A stretch of 64,000 bases of DNA from Rhyzopertha dominica (Eukaryota > Arthropoda > Insecta > Coleoptera > Bostrichidae). Within the stretch, counting starts at the first letter, position 1; the number at the start of each line of letters is the position of its first letter. The DNA is taken from assembly GCA_025024175.1 (NCBI GenBank), contig QCXZ01000086.1:17512245-17576244 (forward strand). The letters are read 5' to 3'. Position numbers and translations under genes: made by a program. The notes beneath the pieces are model-generated. The model did not search any database. It was not told the DNA's origin and saw only the letters and a program-made list of their open reading frames with translations. Positions 24,007 to 34,849 of the stretch are shown here, piece after piece.

Positions 24007-25095
24007 AATGCCAGCATTTCAACCTCTCCGCTGAACTCTTCAGTGGCTTAACAACTATAACTAATCAAAACAATAAAAGCCAGTCAAACATATGGGCAAG
24101 AATTTGTTTATATTACATATTCGGNTATTCTCTTGTGTTAAGTGCGAGTTATTTCGAGGTGTAAGATCTGTATTTAGCAGATGGTTTAAAATGCGTTTCA
24201 TATAGATAAATAGCCTCTAAGGGGATCAAGTTGGACACGTGTTAACAGTTTTATATTTTTGTCGTTGGTTATGATAAATCCGGGATCTGCTACTTGCATA
24301 TTATGCAGTTCTAGTGGGGACTTTTCTCTGTCTCCATTGTTTACGTGATGCATATTATGGCCTTTGAATCTAAAGTTGGGTTCACATTATTAACAATTTG
24401 TGTTGTGTGCCGTTCGTAAGCGTTCGGCCCGTGCGAATAAAAAGCAGCACCTTCAGAGATTTGCAGCTGATTTTAGACTTCAGGAAATACTGTCATCCCA
24501 TTTGCTTGCTTTTCTGTGATACAGTGGTTTGTTCTAGAAGTCTTAATCTTTTTTTTGTTTTTCTGGTTATTTTGTTTTGATATCAAATTATACAGGACAA
24601 TGAACGTCGCACATCTTCTTTGGACCAGTTACACTAACAGTAATTCAGAGAATTCAAACATCTGACATGAAGACCTGATGCCCTGATGTCAACAGCAAGA
24701 AAATATCCATTGTGTTTAGTATGTGTTTTGCAACAAATCTTGTTTTCATTTTTGAAGCGTCTACATAGCGTTTATGTTTCAGCGCAAATTCCTTTTAATG
24801 TTAGTCAAAAAAACCACCAACCTACGGATAGCTTGCATCGTGCGCGACAGATATTTTTACGTTGATTTTTATGCGCCGCACACGTATGCACTACATTATT
24901 AAAATACATTTTTACGGCGTTCTGCACAACGCAAATTTTTTACTAATGTGGACCCGGCTTAATACTTAGGCACCTATACTGTGTTTGGCCTGTGTACTTT
25001 TTTCATATGGGGAGCATTTAATTTCATAAATTCCATATTGGTTTAACTTTTAACACGTCTTCTTTATCCAAAATGTTACCTAATAGGATTGTTAA
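24007..25095 (-). pseudogene. Penelope-like element 3' end (second copy), interrupted by a MITE
   Basis: Nucleotide similarity to the copy at 11.34-11.80 kb covers CAGCATTTCAAC, the AAGTTGG-CG-GTGTTAAC region, TTATGCAGTTCTAGTG, GTTTACGTG-TGCATAT and, past the insertion, TTTAATTTCATAAATTCC and TCTTCTTTATC. So it covers the GIY-YIG endonuclease region, badly decayed. On the minus strand at 24017-24043 the order CTGAAGA ... GAAA (hammerhead-like core elements) is present. Nested within the 2.68-kb DNA element. Confidence 0.7.
24378..24955. mobile_element. ~578-bp MITE nested in the Penelope-like copy
   Basis: Ends GGGTTCACATTATTAACAAT (left) and the complement of GGGTCCACATTAGTAAAAAA (right) are inverted repeats continuing through TTTGYGTTGTG. 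Penelope-like similarity stops at the left end and resumes just after the right end. No clear target duplication. No transposase-like frame recognised. Confidence 0.72.
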
Positions 25096-25215
25096 TATAC
25101 AGATAGATAGTAATCTTCAATACGTTCAATACAAATTAAAGTTAAAAAATCCCTTAATATTAAAAAGCTATGCTTTACCAAAAATTCATAAACCACGAAA
25201 TAAATATCAAAGTAG
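25073..25215 (+). pseudogene. Penelope-like RT N-terminal scrap in opposite orientation
   Basis: On the plus strand the frame reads NPLILKSYALPKIHKPRNKY. LPKIHKP is the signature at the start of Penelope-like reverse transcriptases. The adjoining left sequence is the GIY-YIG end of a Penelope-like copy on the minus strand, so the two parts meet in inverted orientation at about 25095. Confidence 0.65.
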
Positions 25216-25715
25216 GTATAGTCGCAAATGTAAACGCTCCTACCTAATTCGCCAAATTAACAAAATTTGTCTATAAATTGCCAGCGATCTTTGTATGAAA
25301 CAGTTTTTTAACATAGATTTTATTAATAGCCATTGCGTATCCGAACTTTGCAATTTGCATGTCATGATGTGTGAAATCGCGAAAGTCGAAAATGCTCATT
25401 TTTCGATGGCTCGTGCAGGTGCACGTATATCGTATATCAATCACGCTGTTATTAGAAGTTGTTTGATCCCCGCGTTCCCTCACCCGCGCTCATTGGTCCT
25501 GGTCGTGTAATGCAGACGTTTGATGGAAGGGGTACAGTCTGATATTCCCCTTTAACGAAATTCAAAGCTCAGATTTACCGCATTTAATACCATGTAGCAG
25601 TTCCGATGTTTACCGCTACGTACCGCCACCATACAGAGATAAATTAGCAAAATAGGTGTCCGCGATAAATCCCATAAGGTGAGCACACTATAATATGTAT
25701 ACACAAGGATTTTAC

Positions 25716-25835
25716 GTTTACGTACGCCTCATTTGAATTTTGAGGCAAATATTCTGACCAGAACCTTTTCTTTTTCTTCACTTCTTTAATTTCGTAACTC
25801 CACCAAGCTGTTTGCTTTTTGTTCCTTGTGCGTCT
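25716..25835 (-). pseudogene. RTE-like LINE, proximal part (endonuclease-RT linker)
   Basis: Minus strand reads KKQTAWWSYEIKEVKKKKRF, then WSEYLPQNSNEAYVNVK. This is the linker that in RTE-type LINEs precedes the YKEQRIKV.. segment found at 23.0 kb on the far side of the DNA element. Removing 23026-25708 and one ATTTTAC joins the two parts in the right order and direction. The endonuclease domain is missing (5' truncation near 25835). Confidence 0.72.
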
Positions 25836-25841
25836 CACAGT

Positions 25842-25842
<1 letters not shown>

Positions 25843-25905
<63 letters not shown>

Positions 25906-25926
25906 GTACTAATAATAGTAATAATA

Positions 25927-25968
<42 letters not shown>

Positions 25969-25970
25969 GC
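25843..25970. repeat. (TAA)n microsatellite
   Basis: About 128 bp of AAT/TAA repeats with a few AGT interruptions. It directly abuts the 3' end of the LINE remnant on its right (minus strand), consistent with a TTA-rich LINE tail that expanded. Confidence 0.95.
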
Positions 25971-25989
25971 ATCCTGTAGAAATAATTTA

Positions 25990-26827
25990 AATTTAAATTT
26001 GATCTTATTAATATTGTTTCTAAAACTCTTCTGGAAAACAGTAAATTTGTATAGCATTATAAGTAAATGCTCGAGTGAGTACGGCAGAACGAGGACGCGA
26101 CAAAAAAAAATCTCGAAATGTATCGTGTATTCCGAGAGTGTTGAGAACAACTAAATCTAGATTTTAAATTTGCACGTTTCAGGGGAAACAAGCAACGCAT
26201 GCACAAAGCAGCCCAAATGATACTTCCATCTAGTTTCCTGCGCAACCAACCAAGCGAACGTATCCCATGAGAAACACGTTCATCACGCCGCATGCCAAGA
26301 ATGAAGCGACGAGTATTCTGAACCCTCTGAATTTTACTTTTATCAACAAAATCTAAGCAGGGACCAAAAATAAAATCACAATAGTTAAAGTGATTGTGAT
26401 TGTCAAGAATTACTCCTAACTAATAGCGAACTAAGTTCACGTAAAGCTAGGTTCGGCGTTGATTATTATGGGAGCAGGCTTTTATTATGTAATTTTGTTT
26501 TTCTTTGCGGATAGCTCGAACTGTTAAATTTCTTAACCTTATGTATTCCACGAAGTCTTCAGCTAGCCCTGAAGGTTTATATTTACGCAAGCTAGAATCT
26601 CGTTTTGCCATCAAGCCTTTCAAATAAGAATTCATCCACGGAGCTCTAGGCTTAGTCACAGCTGACCTATAAAAGAGGGCAATTAGCAAACTGATACAAA
26701 TATCTAATTTACTATCAGTGTCCGTCTCGTGTAGCAGATGGTGCCAGCCAATCGATAGCAAATCTTCAATTAACGCATTATAGTTAAAATTTTTAAAAGA
26801 TCGGGGTGAAATAAATTTAGGAATCAT
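25990..26827 (-). pseudogene. CR1/Jockey-like LINE with the RT core deleted
   Basis: The right part (26447-26827) encodes the ORF2 segment between endonuclease and RT, with PWMNSYLKGLMAKRDSSLRK, then RLRNLTVRAIRKEKQNY. The left part (about 26060-26420) encodes the C-terminal tail, with NYCDFIFGPCLDF, IQRVQNTRRFILGMRRDERV and SLGWLRRKLDGSIIWA. The whole catalytic RT region between them is absent, with GVILDN fused straight to the tail. The 3' end runs into the TAA/TTA microsatellite at 25843-25970. Confidence 0.75.
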
Positions 26828-26899
26828 CCTGTTTCTATCTTAAACAGCTCCAATCCAATCCACTGAACATGTTAAATAATTTGAAACACATAAAATTAC

Positions 26900-26960
26900 C
26901 ATGGGCGTCTAAAAGGGGGGCAGNGAGGGACAGCTGCCCCCCCCCTCCCCCGAAAGTCAG
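26900..26960. repeat. G-run/C-run dispersed motif (CATGGGCGT...CAGCTGCCCCCC)
   Basis: CATGGGCGTCTAAAAGGGGG followed by CAGCTGCCCCCCCCC. A closely similar arrangement is at 35481-35540, and an inverse partial one at 36838-36875. Probably the end of a dispersed transposable element family. Confidence 0.6.
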
Positions 26961-28217
26961 ACAAAAGAGGAAAAGTGAAAATGGATAGGCAAACTGAGAT
27001 TTATGTTGTGTGTAGTTTTTATATTAATTTAGTACATTTATTTAATTTATTAAGTATTATTAAATTGATTACTGCTTAATGCAGCCTTAAACGCAGGGGC
27101 GGTCGCCAACTTGGCACCAAATATCCTCCAATATAACTATAGCTACATGTTCATAAGGTTTACTCTTCAATTTTGCATTACATTCTTATTCAGAGATATA
27201 AGTAAGCAAAAAATATATCGATATGTCTTTGTTTTAGGTATCTACTTAAAATTTTATTTTTTAAAATTTTCGGCCAACGAAACTCTTCCATGCATTAAAA
27301 TTCGAAAACAGAAAACAACCGCTTGATCTTGAAATCTTGGATTATAAACGTATTAGGGATTAGAACTATTGCCCAGTTCAAATGTACCTCCAATATATAA
27401 TGTTTAAAAAACCCAAAGAGCAAAAAGAAGAGGTAAACAGGTTAGCATGACAAAAAGATTTGTTTCTGATAAAGTAGAATGTTATAATAACAAGATTACG
27501 ACTAATTGTGAGTTCACAAGGGTTGTGTCTCACAGGTTTAAAATTAATTAAAGGCAATTAAGGGTTTAATATACAGGGTGTCCAGAGCTAGCGTAATTCC
27601 TTTATAGCTCTGTTGGATTTGAAGATACTCTAAAACTTTTTAAACAAAATCGTAATCAAATTATCTCCTTTACATTTTAAAATTATTTTCACATATACAG
27701 GGTATCCCAATTTTCCTGGACAGCCACCAACTTTATTTTTTAAACGGAACACCCTGTATATTTTTGCATTTTTGAATTCCTTATTAAAAATAAAGTTTAG
27801 TTAGTTAACAACACATGTGGTCTGTCTTGTGCCGTTTTGGAGATATTTTATTTTTTTTGTTAAATTTGACATTTGCAGTGCGCTCGAAAAAGCTCGAAAT
27901 CTCTGAAACTAAAACATTAGAAGACTGCAGTTTTTTTCGTTAAATAGGGCATAAAATGGGCTTTATTTTCGATATTCTAGAATTTAGTTAAACTAAAATG
28001 GTTACCTAATAAGAATATTTAAATTTTGCAATATTTGATCATGGATAACTTGATTTTTTTAAATAGAACGGTATATTTTTATTTTCATTATCAGAACCAC
28101 AATTTAAATCCCATTCAATTTTATTAAGGTATATTAGGGTCTATCTCTTACGGTTTTGTAAATATTTGCTTTTTTCTAACTTTTTGGTGGAATTACACAA
28201 TGTTAAAGTCTAAGAAG

Positions 28218-28954
28218 CAGTGATGGGCGTTTACGCGTAAATTATAATTTTCTACATTACCCGCGTAGAAAATGTAGATAAAGCATTTTGGCGTAGATTT
28301 TGAGTAGAAAATATGAGACGAGTATATTATGGCTATTGTATATTAAGTGTATTGTGCAAATTATTTTGTTCTAATTTCCCTGTTTTATGGGTCAATTTTT
28401 AAAGCACTGCAGTTTTTTTATATTTATATTACAAATTTGCCCAACTTATTTTAGTAAGTTATGAGAGTACCCAAACGGTTTTCTTACTTCTTTAGGACAA
28501 AACATGCGTTTCGAAGCCTTTTCTTCTACGAGTATATTAGGTATAATATGTAGCATATGAAATAGCCTGTCTTCTTCCGTTTATAGACAAGTATGATAAT
28601 AAAATCTTTACAGTCATTTAAGAACCCATTGACCGATTGAGAGCTCCAAAGCACGCTTGTGTCTTCTGGTCCTAACAACTGCCGAAACAAGTTATTGTTG
28701 TTTAACGTGTGTCTAGTTATTTTAATTACAACGAAGTAGTATTTTGTTTAGTTAGGAAGCAACAAAAATAATAATATACATAATAATACTATCATTTGAG
28801 GCATTTGGAGCTGTTAAAAGTACTAAATATTACTAGTTTGCTGTTTATCTACATAATGTTATTTTCTACAGTAGACTTTTGAAGTAGAATATTACATAGT
28901 TTACGCGTAGATAATAGCGTAAACCACATGGAGTATTCTACGCGCCCATCACTC
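28218..28954. mobile_element. 737-bp hAT-type MITE nested in the left terminal repeat
   Basis: Ends CAGTGATGGGCG and its inverse (CGCCCATCACTC) are hAT-like. The 8-bp target duplication CTAAGAAG is at 28210-28217 and 28955-28962. The right arm of the host element has the unoccupied site, a single CTAAGAAG (inverse, 30794-30801), which proves the insertion. Subterminal TTTACGCGTA and GTAGAAAAT motifs repeat near both ends, a usual feature of hAT elements. No transposase frame. Confidence 0.92.
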
Positions 28955-29300
28955 CTAAGAAGGCTTTGGAAATTTGTTCGTGCATCTTTAAAACAAAAAC
29001 GTTAATAATTTTTTAGTTTTGCTTTTTGTCATCAGAAGCAAAATTTGATTATTTTACAATTTGGTGTAACATGTTTTCTTTGTATTTCTAATGGTTTAAG
29101 ATATATTTAGGTTTGTTTGCTTGAACACCTGTTTTAGGTATTGGGCAATTGTCAATTATTATATTTTTTCAACATAAAATATTTACAGCAATGAACACTT
29201 AAAATTTTAGTGTAAAAAAATTATATTGACTAATATTATTAATAATAAATATGTGTTTTTTTACAATTAAATTAACATATCGTTACATCAAAAATAGACA

Positions 29301-30356
29301 TTACGAAAGGTGTTCGAAATGTCCGCCATTTTGTTGAATGGACATCCTTATTCTTGTTTTGAAAGAATCTTCAACATTGGCTAGAATTTCCGGTGTGACT
29401 GTTCTGAATGCCGCAATGACCCTTTCTTGCATATTCTGCACTGTAGTTGGTGGATCTGCATAAACTTTGTTTTTAACATATCCCCACAAAAAGAAATCGC
29501 ACGGTGTGAGATCAGAGGATCTAGCGGGGCAATTAACTTCCCCTCCTCTTCCAATCCACCGGTATTGAAACACTGCATCCAAATGATTGCGAACATCTAT
29601 TGTTCCATGCGCAGGTGCATCGTCTTGCAGTAACCACATACGCTGTATAATCGCCAAAGGAACATCGTCCAGCAACCCAATAAGCTCGTTCTGTAAAAAC
29701 TCAACGTATGTTCTTCCCGTTAGAGGCCTATCAAACAAAAATAGTCCGATCACATGATTTCCGAGAACTCCTCCCCAAACGTTTAGGGACCAACGGTACT
29801 GGGAGTAAATATTTTGAGTACGACGAGGATTTACTGTGTCATAATAATGAAAATCATGAATGTTAACGAATCCGATTTTGTGGACAGTCGACTCATCACA
29901 GAACATCACATATTTAAAAAAGTCTTCATCTTCGTTTAATTGGTTTAGAACCCACTGACAAAATTTCATTCTCACAGCATGATTCCTTTGACGAAATTCT
30001 TGATGTATGATAAGGAGGGTAATTGTATTTCTTTAATATCACATGCACTGACGCTTTACTAATTTCAGTTAAGCGACTTAATTCTCTTGTACTTGTAAGT
30101 GGATTTTCTTGCACAGAAGCCAAAAACCAGAAATTCATTTTCTTCGTTAATTACGGGTTTTACGTAACTCTAAATTATAATCCTCTTTTCCGGTAGTAAT
30201 AAATCTTTCCAGAACTCTAGCGAAAGACGCAGCTTGGAGATGGTTCTTATCTGGATAACGCTCAGCGTAAACCCTCGACGCTAACAGAGGATTTCTCTGG
30301 CATTCTCCAAGAATAAAAACCATATCTATCAGCTCTTCTCTGCTTAACGACATCAT
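29301..30356 (-). pseudogene. Mariner-related (DUF4817 helix-turn-helix plus DDE) transposase with frameshifts
   Basis: A transposase for cut-and-paste movement of the surrounding element, in three pieces. 30356-30147: helix-turn-helix with ASRVYAERYPDKNHLQAASF and VLERFITTG. 30138-29926: second helix-turn-helix, STRELSRLTEISKASVHVIL. 29975-29301: catalytic domain. In the last piece the acidic motifs are CDEST (Asp 27), LLQDDAPAH (Asp 118) and SSDLTPCDFFLWG (Asp 160), so all three acidic residues are kept, spaced 41 residues between second and third. The C terminus IQQNGGHFEHLS matches the family. Two frameshifts break it, so this copy is probably inactive but nearly full length. Confidence 0.88.
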
Positions 30357-31421
30357 TATTTGTTAGTAATTAACCACCAAACACACTTAGAAACACACAC
30401 AACAAACAGAAATGACATTTACTAAAAAACAAAAATTGTTTAATATTTTCCAAGGCTAACTTGACAATTTGTGTAAACATAGCTTTATGCAAAAAATAAT
30501 TTTAAAAATCTATTAGTAGCACTAAAATTTCAAGAGTGTACTGCTGTTAAGATTTTATGTTGAAAAAAACAAAAAATAAAAATAAAACAATTGACGGTCT
30601 ATTTNCCTGATGCCTCAAAAAAGGTNTCAAAGCAAACAAACCTAAATATGTCTTAAACCGTTAGAAATGCAAAAAAAAATATTTCACCAAATTGTAAAAG
30701 AAACAAATTTTGCTTCTGATGACAAAAAGCAAAACTAAAACAAAAAAGTATTAACGTTTTTGTTTTAAAGATGCACAAGCAAATTTCCAAAGCCTTCTTA
30801 GACTTTAACATTGTGTAATTCCACCAAAAAGTTAGAAAATAGCAAATATTTACAAAACCGTAAGAGATAGAACTAATATACCTTAATAAAATCGAAAGAG
30901 ATTTAAATTATGGTTCTGATAATGAAAATAAAAATATACCGTTCTATTTAAAAGAATCAAGTTATCCATGATCAAATATTTCAAAATTCTAATTTTCTTT
31001 TTAGCTAACCATTTCAGTTCAACTAAATTAATTAATATCGAAAATAAAGTCCATTTTATGCTCTATCTAACGAAAAAACCGCAGTCTTCTAATGTTTTTA
31101 GTTTCAGAGATTTCGAGCTTTTTCAGGCGCACTGCAAATGTCAAATTTCTCCAAAACGGCACAAGACAGACCATATGTATGGTTAATAAACCTACCTTCA
31201 TTTTTGACAAAGAATTAAAAAATGCAAAAATATACAGGGTGTTCCGTTTAAAAAAATAAAGTTGGTGGCTGTCCAGGAAAATTGGGACACCCTGTATATG
31301 TGAAAATAATTTTAAAATGTAAAGGAGATAATTTGATTACTGGTTTGTTTAAAAAAGTTTTTGAGTATCTTCAAATCCAACAGAGCTATAAAGGAATTAC
31401 GCTAGCTCTGGACACCCTGTA

Positions 31422-33950
31422 TAACTGCATATATGTACTACATAGTTTCTTTTATTTTTAATAAAGTTAGTAATACGTTTTAGAATAAAGCACGGGCACT
31501 TTGTAAAGCGTCTAAATGTGTTTGCCAATCCCACTAAAATAATATCCAAATAATTCACAAATACAGCGTCAAAATCATAACCATCTAGATACAACTATAA
31601 CCACAGCTATTTCAAGTAAGTTTATAGCAACCTCTATTTCTTTTCATAGCTTTAGGTATATTTCAATTAAAATTAAACGTTTCATAAAATCTTTTAGGTC
31701 TAGATAAGTTTTCTTTTTAGAAATTTTCTGCCGTATCATTTCATTATTGTTGTTATTTAATCTTGTACTTATCTAACGTATGACTTTTTGATATATCATT
31801 ACTTATCATTTTATCTTCATTATAAGAATTTTCATTCCNTAACAAATACTGCAGCTTTTGGCAACGGATTGTTAATTGTATTTATATAAGTGTTATCATT
31901 CAATATAAAAACCCCTGTTTAAAATTTATTGTTAAGTGAAATGTGGCTTACATGTATTTCATAACTTTGCGGGATGACTTAGAAGACGAAGATTAGATGT
32001 TAGCTAAGTAAATCCCTCCAATTTCCGAAACCTCCAAAATTTTATGAGGTGTTGTAGAGTGCTAAACCGCATAACGCCCGTATCAAAGTATCGTTTGTCC
32101 GCATAAACTATATCGATGTTTATTTGAGATATAAGGATGTATAAAATTTAGCCATTATCTTGTTTTTAAGTGTACAATTACAAAGCAGTTTCCCCCCCCC
32201 CCCGGTTGTTTTTTCTTGCCCCCCTCTAGTTTGTGAGCTGGCGACACCCTTGAAAATTACTGATCAAATTCTTCATTTATTGCTAACCATTTATTATTAC
32301 ACAAACACACTGCTTTACCGATTATTTAATAGGTCTATTAGGTCCATTAAGCGATCTAAACACTACTAATATTTTAAATGTATAATGGCAAAAAGTTTAT
32401 CAACATGCGTTGGTATGAAATAAATTTGAACTTCTATTTTCCAGCAGTAAAATTACAAAACTTTTCGATCAGATATTTTAAAACAAGAAATCTAAACAAA
32501 ACATTTCAATACCATTGCAGTTTATTTGTTTCATTGATAATAATTCTACAGATATTTGAAGTGCCAGTTTAGCTAGGCAATATATTTTAGGAATACATCA
32601 AATATAATACAAGTTTAAAAATTCTTACAATAAAAAAGTTTAATCATTCGTATAAATTATCCTTCCACAAGAAAGGTACATTGAGTTGGGCGCATCTTTA
32701 GTAATAGTAATGAAACGTACATTTTTATTGTAGTTTTAAATAAAAATTCTATTTGACCTAAGAAAAATAGTCAAATGTACGTTGTGTTGAAACACAAAAA
32801 TAGAATGTATTCAAATAATACACAGGGCTTTTTTGGCAAATAACAAGTAAAACGTCATTCCAAAAAGCTTTTAATCAAACGTACCCTTTTCCTCAAAGAA
32901 CATAAGTAAATAAGAATGCCCACTGTACATGGAGTGGGTTACAGCGCCATCTGTGAATGATGTATCTGAACTACGTTAATGAAATATCAGGGGCAGTAGA
33001 TAAATCAGAAACGTTCATCCACAGCAGATGTTATTTATTTTTATGTTAATACCGGCAGATGGAATGTCATAATTATAACGTTTCGTCTCTGGTTACGGGA
33101 ATTAATTACTTTGACTCTGGATTAATACATACCTCAATTTTACGTTTTTGTAAACTTTGCGTATTGCGTATTGACGTTTATGTTAATTGTAAATGTGCAG
33201 CTCAGAACAGATGACCAGTAAACCATAGAATTTTAAGCCTGACATCAATTTGATTTAAACGTACTTTTATATAGACACAGACCCGCATATGCGCCTTAGC
33301 CGCGTTTCATTTGCGGCGCACATATGTCCATAAATCTGAGATTCATACTACTTCGTGTATTTTTGGTTGCAGCAATAATGTTTGCAATTATCTTAAAGGA
33401 AAGTGTCCAGTACCTGGTTCCAATACAAACAATTTATCAATAGTGTTACAAAAAGTTGAATAATACGTTCAATGTAAGATCAATACAAAATACCAGTTTC
33501 TCAATAAGTATCCAAGTATTTTTCCACAATTAAATTATTTATCTAAAATTCAAATTGGAATTACCCTTTACTGCATTTTGTAATACCACAAATTTTCAGT
33601 TGTGTTTTATGATGCATCAGTCCAAAAAGCACGCGCAGTAGAAAGATATTAGAAAAAATATCTTAAGATATTAACTAATAAAGATAATATAGCAAATACA
33701 ATGGATGGGTAGTATTACAATTAATATTGAGTAGTTATATTACGTTGGTATGTGCCATGATACATGAACCTTATACATAAACGCTGATAAGATTTGAAGT
33801 ATATGTAACACGATCTTCATTTGCCGTTTCTGATATTTGTTTAACAATTAAGCTACGTACTTTACGTGCGTCATTACACGTAGTCAATTCCGGCATTATT
33901 TATTGCTTATTGTTACTACAATGCGATACGTTTGTAATCGCATAAAATTT
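31422..33950. other. AT-rich stretch, no gene recognised
   Basis: A C-run (32188-32203) with CCCCCTC nearby is probably another scrap of the G/C-run repeat seen at 26.9 and 35.5 kb. A small imperfect dyad GCATATGCGCC / GGCGCACATATG lies at about 33285-33330. Otherwise only short frames. Confidence 0.35.
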
Positions 33951-33954
33951 TCGC

Positions 33955-34165
33955 GAGGTGTATTCCGATGGACATGCGCAGTATTAATATGAGGAATGTT
34001 CAAAGCGACCAATCACACGATTGCTGTTAGGAGGCGTGGGGCGCAAAATCATGTTTAAATAGGTTACTTCGTTAGCGATTTTATTCGCTGTTGAAATGTA
34101 CTGGGAATTAGGTGCGTTCCTCACATTAGATCAACCCAGGTTTGCAGCCAGATTTTGATTTCAGA
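33955..34165 (+). promoter_or_regulatory. Candidate promoter and first exon of a spliced transcript
   Basis: A locally GC-richer island in AT-rich DNA. It holds GACATGCGCAGT (NRF1-like core), CGACCAATCA (CCAAT box), GGAGGCGTGGGGCGC (GC-box-like) and TTTAAATAGG (TATA-like, about 34053), in the order of an animal promoter. CAGA followed by GTGAGT at 34166 is a strong 5' splice donor. An upstream-type frame of 20 codons starts at the ATG within GAAATGTACTGG (about 34096) and stops before the donor. Inference from motifs only. Confidence 0.33.
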
Positions 34166-34789
34166 GTGAGTACCAAATTAAAGAAACTATAGTTTTATTA
34201 AGAAAAATTAAAAAAAAATGTATTTAAATGCAACATAGAACTTACTGAATAGGTACTACCCTTAAACAGAAAAAATATAAAACTTAACTAGCAGAGATAG
34301 TACATTTGGTATTTTGGCCTAATAAGGGTCACTCACGAAGAGTGGACTATTAGAAGTTTATGGCAACGTGTAAATTGATTATATGAGGTTTTGTGCATAT
34401 AGGTTATCTATCGATCTATGCATTAAACTACAGGCATATTTTATGCACTTCCGGTTATATCTGAAGTAGACGCCAACTTCGATATTTGAAATGGAAACAC
34501 TTGTATCCTACTTTTTAAAATTTTTTTAAATTTTTTGGCGAATTTTAATGTGAGTTTGATAAGCATATGCGAGGTCTAATGCAGATAGTTTTGCAGTTAT
34601 TAATGTTTCTTTTTAATGACATCGAGATATTTTTTTTAAACGGACGTGATAAAATTCACTATATTGTAGAGCAAAAAAGGCACTACTAATTACAGCAATA
34701 TAGTCGTGTAGTTGTTAATACTTACTGCAATATCACCGTTCAGATTCAGGAATATTTAATCATGAATACCTTGATTATTTTTAATAATA

Positions 34790-34801
34790 TTACTAATAAT
34801 A

Positions 34802-34832
<31 letters not shown>

Positions 34833-34845
34833 TAATAATATATTT
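34790..34845. repeat. Imperfect AAT/GATAAT microsatellite
   Basis: About 55 bp of AAT repeats with GAT interruptions. It lies in the large intron of the candidate spliced transcript. Confidence 0.9.
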
Positions 34846-34849
34846 AACT

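Larger units (their letters stand above)
23026..25708. mobile_element. 2.68-kb non-autonomous DNA transposon splitting the RTE-like LINE
   Basis: Terminal inverted repeats of about 31 bp run from CCTTGTGTATACATATTATA inward to GTGCTCACCT (left 23026-23057; right 25677-25708, inverse). ATTTTAC flanks both ends (23019-23025 and 25709-25715), a 7-bp target duplication. LINE coding similarity breaks at the left end and resumes at the right. No transposase was seen. GCAGACGTTTGATGG occurs directly repeated at 23111 and 25512. Superfamily undetermined. Confidence 0.83.
27572..31421 (-). mobile_element. 3.85-kb mariner-related transposon with ~0.9-kb terminal inverted repeats
   Basis: The left arm (27572 to about 29215) and right arm (about 30515-31421) are inverse copies beginning TACAGGGTGTCCAGAGCTAG. 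Once the 737-bp nested element and one target copy are removed, both arms are about 900 bp. TA flanks the ends. A degenerate transposase (29301-30356) fills the centre. Inside each arm further copies of the terminal motif occur: TACAGGGTATCCC at 27696 and inverted GGAACACCCTGTA at 27746, with counterparts at 31234 and 31290. The arms differ by scattered substitutions, so the element is not recent. Confidence 0.9.

Noticed and set aside
25644..26154. Long ORFs with poly-isoleucine on both strands
   Set aside because: They are translations of the TAA/TTA microsatellite at 25843-25970.
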